Origin: Planctomycetota bacterium
GTDB lineage: Bacteria; Planctomycetota; SZUA-567; H5-PLA8
Direction of reading: 5' to 3'
DNA length: 38,064 nucleotides
Assembly: GCA_026184295.1 (NCBI GenBank)
Contig: JAHCJK010000036.1
Coordinates: forward strand, 1-38,064
In this document: one piece after another, positions 6,946 to 15,127 of the stretch
Numbering within the stretch: position 1 is the first letter of the stretch
How the letters are laid out: each line of letters opens with the position of its first letter
The notes under the pieces: model-generated
What the model was told of the DNA's origin: nothing
Database searches by the model: none
What the model saw: the letters and a program-made list of their open reading frames with translations, nothing else
Made by a program: the position numbers and the translations under genes

Positions 6946-9900
6946 CTACTTCTGCGTCTGCGTGAGCTTCTTGCAGCAGCGGAAGCCGGCCTGGTTGCCG
7001 GATTTCGAGACCTCGGCCGAGCCTCGGTCTTCCTGTCGGCAGGAGGCCTTCCCGAACGCGCTCTTGAAGCTGCCGCCGCCCTGGTAGGCCCAGCCCTCGG
7101 CATCGCCGTCCAGCGTCCATTCCGCCGCGTTGCCGTTCATATCGTACGCGCCGATCTCGTTGTAGCATTTCCCGAACTTGCCCGACTCGGCCAGCGCCGC
7201 GGCGTCGGTGTTGCAGGCGCCTTGCACGCCGTTTTCGCCGTAGGTGAAGGCGCGGAAGTTCTTCTTGGCCATGCAGGCCACGTTCCACTGCTTCCAGTCG
7301 CAAAGTTCCTTGCCGCTCTCCTGGCATTTGAGCTTCGCTTCCATCTGCGAGACGCCCACCTGGGGCAGCGTGCCCTGCGTGTTGGGATACTCGAAGCGGT
7401 CGATGCAGAAGGATTCCTTCCGGTCGTAGGTGCTGGCCGCGTTGGTGGGTTCGTAATTCGTATACAGCACCATGCCCAGGTCGTCGCAGGCCTGGATGTC
7501 CTCGGCGAACCCGCTCAACTGGCGCGCCTGCTTCATGTCGTAGCCGGCGCTGACGGCCTCCTTCAAGGCCTCCCTGCCGCGCTTGACCGCGTCGAGCTTC
7601 CAGGGCTCGCCGAAGGCCCGGCGCGCCTCCGCCACCTTTCCGGCGGCGAGCGTGGGGTCGAAGTGGTTGGCGGCGAGTTCCTCGTCGGCGAACCCCAGGT
7701 CGGGGCGCAGCCGCTTGGCCTCCTGCGCGTGGCGGATGGCCTCGTCGCGCTTGCCCGCCTGGCGCGACTGAATGGCCTGCTCGATCTCGCTGCTGTACAG
7801 CAGCGAATGGTTCGCGCGGACGTTCAGTTCCTGGAGCTTGGCGTCCTCGGTGCCGCGCAGGAGCGTCTGGCATTCGGTGAAGGCCGAACGCGCATCTTTC
7901 CACTGCTTGCGGGCCAGGTCCGCTTCGCCGCGTTCGATCAGGCCGCGCGCCTGCAATTCCACGATCTTCTGGTTGTACAGTTCGCGCTGCCGCGCGTCGG
8001 CGATGGCCCCGATCAGCTTGCGGTACATGACGATCGATTCGTCCAGCTTGCCGTCGGTCTCCAGCTTTTCGGCCTGCTGGAGCAGGTCCGCGGACGTGGC
8101 GTCCTTGATCATCGCCTCGGACTGCTGGGAGAGGAAGAGGAAGGTCTGGTTGCGCACGGTCTCGACGGCCTCGCCGAAGGCCCCGTTGCCGAACTGTTCG
8201 GAGGCCCTGGAGAGCGCCTGCTTTTCGCGGATGAACTGGAACGAACAGTACCCGCCGATGGCCAACACCAGCAGCGTGGCCACGACCTTGACCATGCCCA
8301 CCGTGCGGACCTTGCCCAGTTTCTCGATCGATTGCCGCGCGGTCTTGTTGGCGGGGTTGACGCGCAGCACTTCCTTCCAGTAGCGGATCGCTTCGCCGCT
8401 GCGTCCCCGGGCGGTGGCCTCGTTGGCGCGGTCGATCAGCGCCTGTTCCTTGTCGTGCAGCTCGGTCATCTCCTCGAACTGCCGGCCGACCGTGCGGTTC
8501 TGCGGATCGGCCTCGTGCGCGCCCTGGTAGCACTTCAGCGCGCCCTTCAGGTCGCCCTGGCCGCGCCGCGACTGCGCGAGCGCGACGTACGCGTCCACGA
8601 TCGACTTCACCGCCTGCGGATGCCCCGGGCGGAGCGTCAGGATCGGTTTCCAGGTCTCGATGGCCTTGCTGTAATCCTGCTTCAGGTGGTATTCGTAGCC
8701 GTCCTTCAGCATCAGTTCGATGCGGTGGAGCTTGCTCTCGGATTCCGAGACGCCGCGGCGCGCGCGCTCGCAGGTCTGGTCGATGCGCAGCGCGTCCTGG
8801 AAGGTCGCGAGCGCCTCCTCGAGGCGCCCCTGCTCGTTGTACATCTCGCCCTGCTCGCACAGCTTCAGCGAGGGCACGATGACCGTGCGCAGGTGTTCCA
8901 CCTGCTTGCCCAGGCTCTCGTCGCGCAGGTCCAGCGGCGTGCGGTCCCAAAGCTGGATGGCTTTTTCGAACTGGAGCCCCGCGATGGCCGTGCGGATGTC
9001 GTTGATCAGCGTGCGCTTGGTGGCCAGCTTGCCGTCGATTTCCTTCAGCGCCGAACGGACCGCCTCGTCCTTGGGGTCGAGTTCCAGCAAAATGCGGAAC
9101 TCGCGCGAGGCCTCCACCAGCAGGCCGCGGCGGAGCAGGTTTTCGCCCGCCTGCCGGCGCGTGCGAATCTCGTTCTGAATCTCGGTCTCGAGCCGCTGGC
9201 GCGTGGCGCCGTCGAGGTTGTGGGACTGCAGGGCCATGCGGTACTGCTTCAGGCCGCCCACGCGGTCGCCGCGGCCCACCATCTCGTCGCCGCGCGCGGC
9301 CAGGCTGAAGCCGTCCTCGCTGGCGCCGGCCGCGAAGCTGGGCGGCGCGATCTTGCCGGAACTCCCCGCTCCGCCGCGCGGCAGGCGGTCGCTGGTCTTC
9401 GCGCCGGGCGGCGGAATCATCGCCGCGCCGATGCCGGAGGGCGGATCGAAGCGCCCGCCGACGATGGACGTGTTCCCGGTCGGGGCGTGGAGCATCGGGC
9501 GGTCGGGGGGCGGCGCGTCCTCGACGGGCGGCAGCACCACGTTCAGTTCCTGAGCGGGCGCGGCAAACCCGCCCGCGCCGCGCGCCAGCCGGCCCGAGAC
9601 CCCCGAAGAGGGCACGGCCTGGAGCGCCTGGTCGATGGCCACGATGACCTCGGTCATGGTCTGGTAGCGCTGCTCGCGCTTCTTGGCCATCATCTTGGCG
9701 GCCACTTCGCTGATCGCCTGCGGGATGACGGGCACGATCTCGTTCGGCGGGACCAGCGCCTCGTGCTTGTGCCGGTACATCATCGACATCGCCGTCTCGG
9801 CCTCGAACGGCAGCCGCCCGGTAAGCAGCTTGTAGAAGGTGCCGCCCAGGCTGTAGATGTCGGTGCGGTGATCGACTTTCTTGCCGTCGCACTGTTCGGG

Positions 9901-10440
9901 GCTCATGAAGGCCGGCGTGCCCATGACGGCGTCGGTGGACGTGGAACTGTTGTCGGCCTCCTTGGCCAGGCCGAAATCGGAGACCTTGATCACGCCCTTC
10001 TTGGTAAGCATGATGTTTTCGGGCTTCACGTCGCGGTGGGTGATCCCGCCCGCGTGCGCGGCTTCCAGCCCCTGCGCGGCGTCGCGGACGTAGCGGCAGG
10101 CGTCCTCGACCTTGAGCTGCCCGCCCACGCGCGTCTGCGTCTCGGCCAGGCTCTCGCCCTCGATCAGTTCCATGATCATGTAATGGAAATCGTTGTCGGC
10201 GCCGACGTCGTACACGGCCAGGATGTTGGAATGGTTGACCTTGGCGATGGCGCGCGCCTCGCGCTGAAAGCGCGTGACGAAATTGATGTCGTTGGCGAGG
10301 CGCGGCGAGAGCACCTTCAGGGCGACGATGCGGTCGAGCGACTTCTGGCGGGCCTTGTAAATGATGCCCATGCCGCCATGGCCGATCGTTTCCATGATTT
10401 CGCAGCCGCCAAGCGTGCTGCCGATTGCCGGATCAGCCAT
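6946..10440 (-). CDS. Hanks-type Ser/Thr protein kinase with TPRs, one membrane helix and a C-terminal FGE-like domain
   Basis: A 1164-aa multidomain protein. Residues about 10-275 are a complete eukaryotic-like kinase: glycine loop GHGGMG (20-25), ALK lysine K42, catalytic HRDVKPEN (H135, D137, K139, N142), DFG at 155-157 and SPE at 180-182, so it should be active. A Pro/Gly/Ala linker (about 280-375) leads to TPR-like repeats (about 380-700), one membrane helix (about 714-737), further helical repeats, and an FGE-sulfatase-type domain (about 1010-1164, with YDMNGNAAEW, GGGSF and GFRCC). Aligned by eye at GGSF, the first catalytic cysteine of formylglycine-generating enzymes appears to be Ser, so this domain is probably a binding module. 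Kinase and TPRs face the cytoplasm; the FGE-like part faces outside. The next gene follows after 19 bases. Confidence 0.92.
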   Translation of the reverse strand: MADPAIGSTLGGCEIMETIGHGGMGIIYKARQKSLDRIVALKVLSPRLANDINFVTRFQREARAIAKVNHSNILAVYDVGADNDFHYMIMELIEGESLAETQTRVGGQLKVEDACRYVRDAAQGLEAAHAGGITHRDVKPENIMLTKKGVIKVSDFGLAKEADNSSTSTDAVMGTPAFMSPEQCDGKKVDHRTDIYSLGGTFYKLLTGRLPFEAETAMSMMYRHKHEALVPPNEIVPVIPQAISEVAAKMMAKKREQRYQTMTEVIVAIDQALQAVPSSGVSGRLARGAGGFAAPAQELNVVLPPVEDAPPPDRPMLHAPTGNTSIVGGRFDPPSGIGAAMIPPPGAKTSDRLPRGGAGSSGKIAPPSFAAGASEDGFSLAARGDEMVGRGDRVGGLKQYRMALQSHNLDGATRQRLETEIQNEIRTRRQAGENLLRRGLLVEASREFRILLELDPKDEAVRSALKEIDGKLATKRTLINDIRTAIAGLQFEKAIQLWDRTPLDLRDESLGKQVEHLRTVIVPSLKLCEQGEMYNEQGRLEEALATFQDALRIDQTCERARRGVSESESKLHRIELMLKDGYEYHLKQDYSKAIETWKPILTLRPGHPQAVKSIVDAYVALAQSRRGQGDLKGALKCYQGAHEADPQNRTVGRQFEEMTELHDKEQALIDRANEATARGRSGEAIRYWKEVLRVNPANKTARQSIEKLGKVRTVGMVKVVATLLVLAIGGYCSFQFIREKQALSRASEQFGNGAFGEAVETVRNQTFLFLSQQSEAMIKDATSADLLQQAEKLETDGKLDESIVMYRKLIGAIADARQRELYNQKIVELQARGLIERGEADLARKQWKDARSAFTECQTLLRGTEDAKLQELNVRANHSLLYSSEIEQAIQSRQAGKRDEAIRHAQEAKRLRPDLGFADEELAANHFDPTLAAGKVAEARRAFGEPWKLDAVKRGREALKEAVSAGYDMKQARQLSGFAEDIQACDDLGMVLYTNYEPTNAASTYDRKESFCIDRFEYPNTQGTLPQVGVSQMEAKLKCQESGKELCDWKQWNVACMAKKNFRAFTYGENGVQGACNTDAAALAESGKFGKCYNEIGAYDMNGNAAEWTLDGDAEGWAYQGGGSFKSAFGKASCRQEDRGSAEVSKSGNQAGFRCCKKLTQTQK

Positions 10441-10468
10441 GGAGCGTGAGCGTTCCCTGTTTAGCCCT

Positions 10469-10499
10469 GCCGGAAGCGGCGCGCGCGCCGCCCGCCGGC
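10469..10499. other. GC-only palindrome between rpiB and the kinase gene
   Basis: A perfect 16-base palindrome GCGGCGCGCGCGCCGC (10476-10491) nested between GCCGG and CCGGC forms a strong hairpin just after the rpiB stop. There is no T tract, so it is not a standard terminator. It could partly separate rpiB from the kinase gene or stabilise the 3' end of the upstream message. Confidence 0.4.
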
Positions 10500-10500
10500 G

Positions 10501-10950
10501 TTAACAGCGGTCCAACTGCTTGACCTTGTCCACGCGCCGCGCGTGGCGTCCGCCTTCGAATTCCGTTGCCAGGAAACGCTGCACGAGCACCTCCGCCAGG
10601 CCCGGCGCCACGATCCGTTCGCCCAGGCAGAGCACGTTCGCGTCGTTATGCCGGCGCGACATCTCCGCGAGAAACTCATGCGTGCATGCCGCCGCGCGGA
10701 TGCCGGGAATCTTGTTGGCCGCGATGGCGATGCCCGTGCCGGTACCGCAGATGAAGATGCCGCGGTCGAATTCGCCCTTGGCCAGGCGCCGTCCGGCTTC
10801 CGCCGCGTAATCGGGGTAATCGGTCGATTCGGGGGTGTGCGTGCCGACGTCGGCGACCGCGTAGCCCTGTTTTTCCAGCAAGGGCTTGAGGTGCTGCTTC
10901 AGCGCCAAGCCGGCATGGTCGGAGGCCATTACGATTTTGAGGTTGCTCAT
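10501..10950 (-). CDS. rpiB: Ribose-5-phosphate isomerase B
   Basis: A 149-aa protein, normal for RpiB. It interconverts ribose 5-phosphate and ribulose 5-phosphate in the pentose phosphate pathway. Family motifs are clear: SDHAG near the N-terminus (residues 10-14), ICGTGTGIAIAANK holding the catalytic cysteine, the following GIRAA, and NDANVLCLGERI. The gene lies 15 bases after the TsaC-phosphatase fusion on the same strand and is probably translated from the same message; AAGGA precedes the ATG. Sua5, LMW phosphatase and rpiB neighbour each other in Bacillus subtilis as well (ywlC, ywlE, ywlF), so the order is conserved beyond this genome. Confidence 0.95.
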   Translation of the reverse strand: MSNLKIVMASDHAGLALKQHLKPLLEKQGYAVADVGTHTPESTDYPDYAAEAGRRLAKGEFDRGIFICGTGTGIAIAANKIPGIRAAACTHEFLAEMSRRHNDANVLCLGERIVAPGLAEVLVQRFLATEFEGGRHARRVDKVKQLDRC

Positions 10951-10965
10951 AGGCCCGCGTCCTTG

Positions 10966-12039
10966 TTACGCCCGCGACCCGCCGATGACCCGGATCACGT
11001 CCCGCATGCAGTGAGCGATCCGGTCGCGCACCTGCCGGTACTTCTCGATCGACTTCGAAACGGGGTCCGGAATATCCTCGCTTCGGGACGAAAGCAGCCA
11101 CACCCGATCTCGCGTCGCCGGCATAATCTTCAAGATACTCTCCCGATGCGCCCATGTCATGGTGAATATCCAGTCCGCGCCGTCCAAAAGCGCCGGGTTC
11201 AGTGCACGCGTGCGGTGGTTCGTGATATCGATATTCATTTCGCCCATGGCTTCGATGGCCATCGGGTCGGCGCGGTGCCCTTCTGCCGCGCTCGTCCCCG
11301 CCGACTGCACGCGGAACGGCAGCACCTGCTCCTCCTGCGGGTAGGCCCCTTTTAGGGCCTCGCGGCAGAGCGCTTCCGCCATGGGGCTGCGGCAAGTGTT
11401 TCCCGTGCAGACAAAGAGCACCGTCGGGCGCGCGACTTCCATGATCTCCGTCGCGGGCACTACGCCTTCGCGCAGGATCCGCGGGACGCCTGTGTTGTCC
11501 ACGCGCACCACCGTGGACGGCTTGCCGCGCCAGGTTGCTCCGCCGTCCAGCACCAGCGAGATGTCCCCCTGGAGTTCGTCCAGGACCATCTCGGCCGTGC
11601 TCGGTTCGCGCGGGGAACCCGAACGGTTCGCGCTCGGCGTGGCCAGCGGGAAGCCGCACTGCGTGAGCAGCGCGCGGGCGACCGGGTGTTCGGAAATGCG
11701 CAGGCCCACAGTGCCGCCGCCGCGTCGTGGGACGACCAGCGTCAGCGGGCCCGGCCAGTAGATTCGCGAGAGCTTGTGGCCCAGGCGCGAGAACCCGGTG
11801 CTCAGTTCCTCCGCGTGCCGCAGGCTCGGGCAGAGCAGCGCGTAGGGCTTGTTCTCGGCGCGGCCCTTGACCTGGCTCAGCCGCGCGAGCGCCTCCGGGT
11901 TGCGCGCGTCCGCGCCGACGCCGTAGACGGTCTCGGTCGGGAACGCCACCAGAGCGCCGGCCTGCAAGAGCCGTGCGGCATAGCGAATCTTGACCATGTC
12001 GTCGGCGGAACCGTCGAGCTTAAGGACTTCGGTCTTCAT
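10966..12039 (-). CDS. Fusion: threonylcarbamoyl-AMP synthase (TsaC/Sua5) + low-molecular-weight protein phosphatase (YwlE-like)
   Basis: A 357-aa protein with two full domains. Residues about 10-200 are Sua5/YrdC: AFPTETVYGVGADARN, KGR at 58-60, NKPYALLC and PSANRSG (S136, N138). This enzyme makes threonylcarbamoyl-AMP for the t6A modification of ANN-decoding tRNAs. Residues about 204-350 are a low-molecular-weight phosphatase: P-loop CTGNTCRS (C211, R217) and the general-acid loop DIPDP (D325). The P-loop threonine T215 matches the residue that gives B. subtilis YwlE its phosphoarginine specificity, so protein-arginine phosphatase activity is possible (inference). The start at 12039 (MKTEVLKL) is the first Met before the Sua5 domain; it lacks a clear SD. 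It is followed by rpiB after 15 bases and preceded by purD. Confidence 0.92.
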   Translation of the reverse strand: MKTEVLKLDGSADDMVKIRYAARLLQAGALVAFPTETVYGVGADARNPEALARLSQVKGRAENKPYALLCPSLRHAEELSTGFSRLGHKLSRIYWPGPLTLVVPRRGGGTVGLRISEHPVARALLTQCGFPLATPSANRSGSPREPSTAEMVLDELQGDISLVLDGGATWRGKPSTVVRVDNTGVPRILREGVVPATEIMEVARPTVLFVCTGNTCRSPMAEALCREALKGAYPQEEQVLPFRVQSAGTSAAEGHRADPMAIEAMGEMNIDITNHRTRALNPALLDGADWIFTMTWAHRESILKIMPATRDRVWLLSSRSEDIPDPVSKSIEKYRQVRDRIAHCMRDVIRVIGGSRA

Positions 12040-12098
12040 GCGTGCCAGCGTAGTGGGTTCGAGTGTTTGTGCGAGTAAACAACGGAATTTCGCGGCGC

Positions 12099-13406
12099 TC
12101 AGCCGGGGCGCTTGAGCGCCCGGTGCGCGATGTCTTTGCGGTACTGTGCGCCCTCGAAGGTAATTTTCTCCGCGGCCTGGTAGGCCCGGTCCACGGCCAT
12201 CTTCAGCGTCGCCGCCGTGGCGGTGATGCCGAGCACGCGCCCGCCCGCCGTCATCACCTTGCCGTCCTGCGTGCGCGCCGTGCCGGCGTGGAAGACCGTC
12301 ACGTCCGGGACGTTCACCTGGCCGTTCGAATCCAGCCCGTCGATCGGCGTGCCCTTTTTGTACGAACCGGGGTACCCGCCCGCGGCCATCACCACGCAGA
12401 CCGCCGGATCGGCGCTCACGTCCAAGCCATTCTCTTCCAGCTTGCCGGCCTGGATTTTCTCGATCACGTCCAGCAGGTCGCCCTTCAGGCGCGGGAGGAT
12501 GCACTGGCATTCCGGGTCGCCGAAGCGGCAGTTGTATTCGATTACCTTCGGGCCGGCGTCGGTGAGCATCAGGCCCGCGTAGAGCACGCCCTTGTACGGG
12601 CGGTCCTCGCGGTTCATCGCGTGCAGCGTCGGGACGAGAATTTCGCGAACGATGCGGTCTTCGACTTCGGGCGTGACGCACGGCGCGGGCGAGTACGCGC
12701 CCATCCCGCCGGTGTTCGGGCCCGTGTCGCCGTCGCCGATGCGCTTGTGGTCCTGCGCGCTGGGCAGGAGCGCGATCGTCTGGCTGTCGGTGAAGCAGAG
12801 CACGCTCGCTTCTTCGCCCTTCAGCGTCTCCTCGATCACCACCTTCGCGCCGGCCTCGCCGAAGGAGCGGTCCTTCATCATCTGCTTCACGGCCGCGGCG
12901 GCTTCCTCTCCGTCCTTGGCCAGGATCACGCCTTTGCCGGCGGCCAGGCCGTCGGCCTTGACCACCAGCGGGCCGCCGTGGTCGAGGCAGTACTTCATGG
13001 CTTTTTCGGCGTCGGAAAAGGTCTGAAAATCGGCGGTGGGGATGCCGTGCTTGCGCAGCAGCGTCTTGGTGAAGGCCTTGCTGCCTTCCAGTTCGGCGCA
13101 GCGCTGCATGGGCCCGAAGCAGTTCCAGCCTTCGTTCTGCCAGCGGTCCACGATGCCCGCGGCGAGCGCCGCTTCGGGGCCGACGACGGTCAGGTCGATG
13201 CGTTCGCGGCGCACGAAGCGCGCGAGCCCGTCCTGGTTCTCGGCCGTGATGTCCACGCATTCGACCGCGCCGCACTTTTCGCCGCGGGTGAGCGCGATGC
13301 CGGCGTTGCCGGGCGCGCAGTAGAGCTTGGTGACGCGGGGGGACTGCGCGAGCTTCCAGCAGAGCGCGTGCTCACGACCGCCTCCGCCGACGACCAGAAT
13401 CTTCAT
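12099..13406 (-). CDS. purD: Phosphoribosylamine-glycine ligase (GAR synthetase)
   Basis: A 435-aa ATP-grasp enzyme that joins glycine to phosphoribosylamine, step two of de novo purine synthesis. Motifs in order: MKILVVGGGGREHALCWKL at the N-terminus, YCAPGNAGIA, the ATP-grasp block VVKADGLAAGKGVILA, GPNTGGMGAYSPAP and EYNCRFGDPECQ. The length is typical and all domains are present. The start at 13406 has GGAGG five bases upstream and gives the canonical N-terminus; a 38-residue in-frame extension is rejected. It is the first gene of a minus-strand run with the TsaC fusion, 59 bases downstream, and rpiB. Confidence 0.97.
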   Translation of the reverse strand: MKILVVGGGGREHALCWKLAQSPRVTKLYCAPGNAGIALTRGEKCGAVECVDITAENQDGLARFVRRERIDLTVVGPEAALAAGIVDRWQNEGWNCFGPMQRCAELEGSKAFTKTLLRKHGIPTADFQTFSDAEKAMKYCLDHGGPLVVKADGLAAGKGVILAKDGEEAAAAVKQMMKDRSFGEAGAKVVIEETLKGEEASVLCFTDSQTIALLPSAQDHKRIGDGDTGPNTGGMGAYSPAPCVTPEVEDRIVREILVPTLHAMNREDRPYKGVLYAGLMLTDAGPKVIEYNCRFGDPECQCILPRLKGDLLDVIEKIQAGKLEENGLDVSADPAVCVVMAAGGYPGSYKKGTPIDGLDSNGQVNVPDVTVFHAGTARTQDGKVMTAGGRVLGITATAATLKMAVDRAYQAAEKITFEGAQYRKDIAHRALKRPG

Positions 13407-13509
13407 GTCCGCCTCCGAACCTGCGCTGCACACCCCTGCTGAACCAAATCTTAGGCGAGCCCGCCCGGGCATCCAGAAGGTTTTCGCCCAAATGCGAGCC
13501 GAGCGCAGG

Positions 13510-13537
13510 GTTATATCCAAGGAACGAGCCGCGGCAA
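13510..13537 (-). promoter_or_regulatory. Candidate promoter for purD
   Basis: On the minus strand TTGCCG (13537-13532), a 16-base spacer and TATAAC (13515-13510) lie about 105 bases before the purD start. The -10 is good and the spacer is one short. Just upstream on the plus strand is a small tandem repeat with GGGAACTAA units. Confidence 0.4.
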
Positions 13538-13570
13538 CTAACGGCAGGGAACTAACAGCAGGGAACTAAA

Positions 13571-13707
13571 GGGGTCAGGATTCAGGAATCAGGGTAGGAG
13601 CGGCTTCGCCGCCCATTAAGAAAAATGCAGCGCGCGAGCGCTGCTCCTTCCCTGACCCCTGAATCCTGATCCCTGACCCCTGCCGTAGCCGTTCCCTGAC
13701 CCCTGTT
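13571..13707. repeat. Dispersed iteron-palindrome repeat, copy 2
   Basis: Copy 2 of the family: GGGGTCAGGATTCAG-type iterons, the hairpin GAGCGGCTTCGCCGC, an A-rich spacer, the hairpin GCAGCGC-GCGA-GCGCTGC (13627-13644), complementary iterons and the end CCCCTGCCG (13677-13685), plus one extra iteron. It fills most of the 414-base gap between the divergent purD and aminotransferase genes. Read on the minus strand the second hairpin is followed by TTTTTC and could act as a terminator. The rest of this gap holds a short tandem repeat at about 13540-13570 and two direct GTGCATG copies 20 bases apart (13714, 13734), with no gene seen. Confidence 0.85.
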
Positions 13708-13820
13708 GTAATCGTGCATGCTTTCGCAAACGCGTGCATGGCGGCGCGGGGCTCCGAAATTGTATCGTGTGCGCATGTGATCGACGTTCAACGGGCACCG
13801 ATGCAATAGGGAGCGGACGC

Positions 13821-15083
13821 ATGAGCACACTCGCGATTCGAGGCGGACGGGCGGTCTATTCGGGGACGTGGCCCGCGTGGCCGATTCACGACGAGCGCGA
13901 GGTCGAACGCGTCGTGCGCGTCGTCCGCAGCGGCCAGTGGAGCTGGTGCGGGCCGGAAGAGACCGAGTTCCGCGTCGCCTTCCGCAACTTTCTCGGCGCG
14001 AAGCACGGGCTCTGCGTCACCAACGGCACGCACGCGCTGCAACTCGCGCTGGAAGCCCTGGACGTCGGCTGCGGCGACGAAGTGATCGTCCCGGGCCTGA
14101 CCTGGCAGGCCACCGCCGCCTGCGCGCTCGACATCAACGCCGTCCCGGTGCTCGTGGACATCGAACCCGAGACGCTCTGCATCGATCCTCAGGCCGTGCG
14201 CGCCGCGATCACGCCGCGCACGAAGGCGATCATCCCCGTGCACCTGTACGGCTGCGTCGCGAACCTGGACGAAATCCTGGCCATCGCGCGCGAACACAAC
14301 CTGCACGTGATCGAAGACTGTTCGCACCAGCACGGCAGCGAATGGCGCGGCAAGAAAGTCGGGAGCATCGGCGCCATCGGCTGCTTCAGCCTCCAGGCCA
14401 GCAAAGTGCTGAACAGCGGCGAAGGCGGCTTCATCTCCACCTCGAACGACCGCCTCTTCGAACGCCTGGATTCCCTGCGCAACTGCGGGCGGCACGCCTG
14501 GCAGGCCGCGGGCGGCGGCGATGCGTTCCCGCAGAGCGGCAACTTCCGCTTCACCGAGATGCAGGCCGCGCTGCTGAACGCGCAGCTTTCGCGCCTGCCC
14601 GAACAGACCGCGCTGCGCGACGAGAACAGCCAGCGCCTGAACCGCCTGCTCGCCGGCATCCCCGGCGTGACCCCGCTGCTGCGCCGCGAACAGGTGACGC
14701 GCCAGGCCTGCTACGCCTACTGTTTCCGCATCGACCGGCAGGCCTTTGCCGGGCTGACCCGCGAACGCGTCTGCAAGGCGCTGCACGCCGAATTGAATTT
14801 CCCGTTCACCGGCGTCTACGAGCCGCTCAACCGCTGCGCGCTCTACCGCCCGCAGACCAAGCGCCGCCACCGCCTGAGCGACGCGTACTGGGCGCAGATC
14901 GACCCGAAGCGCTTCGACTTGCCCGAATGCGCGCGCGCCTTCGACGAAGTGGTCACGCTGGGCCAGACCGCCCTGCTGGCCGCGCCCCCCGCGATGGAAC
15001 GCATCGCCGAGGCCGTCGCCAAGGTCCAGCGCCACGCCCACGAACTGACCGCCTGGGAAGCAAACGCCGCAGCCGGGGCCTGA
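13821..15083 (+). CDS. DegT/DnrJ/EryC1/StrS-family PLP aminotransferase
   Basis: A 420-aa PLP-dependent enzyme of the sugar and cyclitol aminotransferase family. The start at 13821 follows GGGAG and gives MSTLAIRGG; longer in-frame starts lack an SD. Seen motifs are CVTNGTHALQLAL for phosphate binding, VIVPGLTWQATA, EDCSHQHGSEW with the cofactor aspartate D166, and SLQASKVLNSGEGG with the Schiff-base lysine K195. The length and the C-terminal NFPFTGVYEPLN-type region fit the family. The EDCSHQHG signature recalls inosose and AHBA-type members, but the substrate cannot be fixed from sequence. The ceramidase-like gene starts 44 bases downstream, so the two may be co-expressed. Other genes of sugar activation are absent nearby. 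Confidence 0.92.
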   Translation: MSTLAIRGGRAVYSGTWPAWPIHDEREVERVVRVVRSGQWSWCGPEETEFRVAFRNFLGAKHGLCVTNGTHALQLALEALDVGCGDEVIVPGLTWQATAACALDINAVPVLVDIEPETLCIDPQAVRAAITPRTKAIIPVHLYGCVANLDEILAIAREHNLHVIEDCSHQHGSEWRGKKVGSIGAIGCFSLQASKVLNSGEGGFISTSNDRLFERLDSLRNCGRHAWQAAGGGDAFPQSGNFRFTEMQAALLNAQLSRLPEQTALRDENSQRLNRLLAGIPGVTPLLRREQVTRQACYAYCFRIDRQAFAGLTRERVCKALHAELNFPFTGVYEPLNRCALYRPQTKRRHRLSDAYWAQIDPKRFDLPECARAFDEVVTLGQTALLAAPPAMERIAEAVAKVQRHAHELTAWEANAAAGA

Positions 15084-15127
15084 GACCGGTGTATGCTGAA
15101 GAAACGGGGCATGCGAGGAGGCGCACG

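Noticed and set aside
7222..10449. A 1,000-codon plus-strand frame across the kinase gene
   Set aside because: It is the mirror of the kinase reading frame in GC-rich DNA; its translation has no recognisable domain, while the minus strand has every kinase motif.
10966..13275. A 769-residue protein joining the purD region to the TsaC fusion
   Set aside because: Its first 400 residues are an out-of-frame shadow of purD with low-complexity Arg/Gly content; the real start is Met at 12039 before the Sua5 domain.
13734..13820. An upstream GTG that would lengthen the aminotransferase by 29 residues
   Set aside because: No ribosome binding site and no family similarity in the extra part; ATG 13821 has GGGAG and begins the typical N-terminus.
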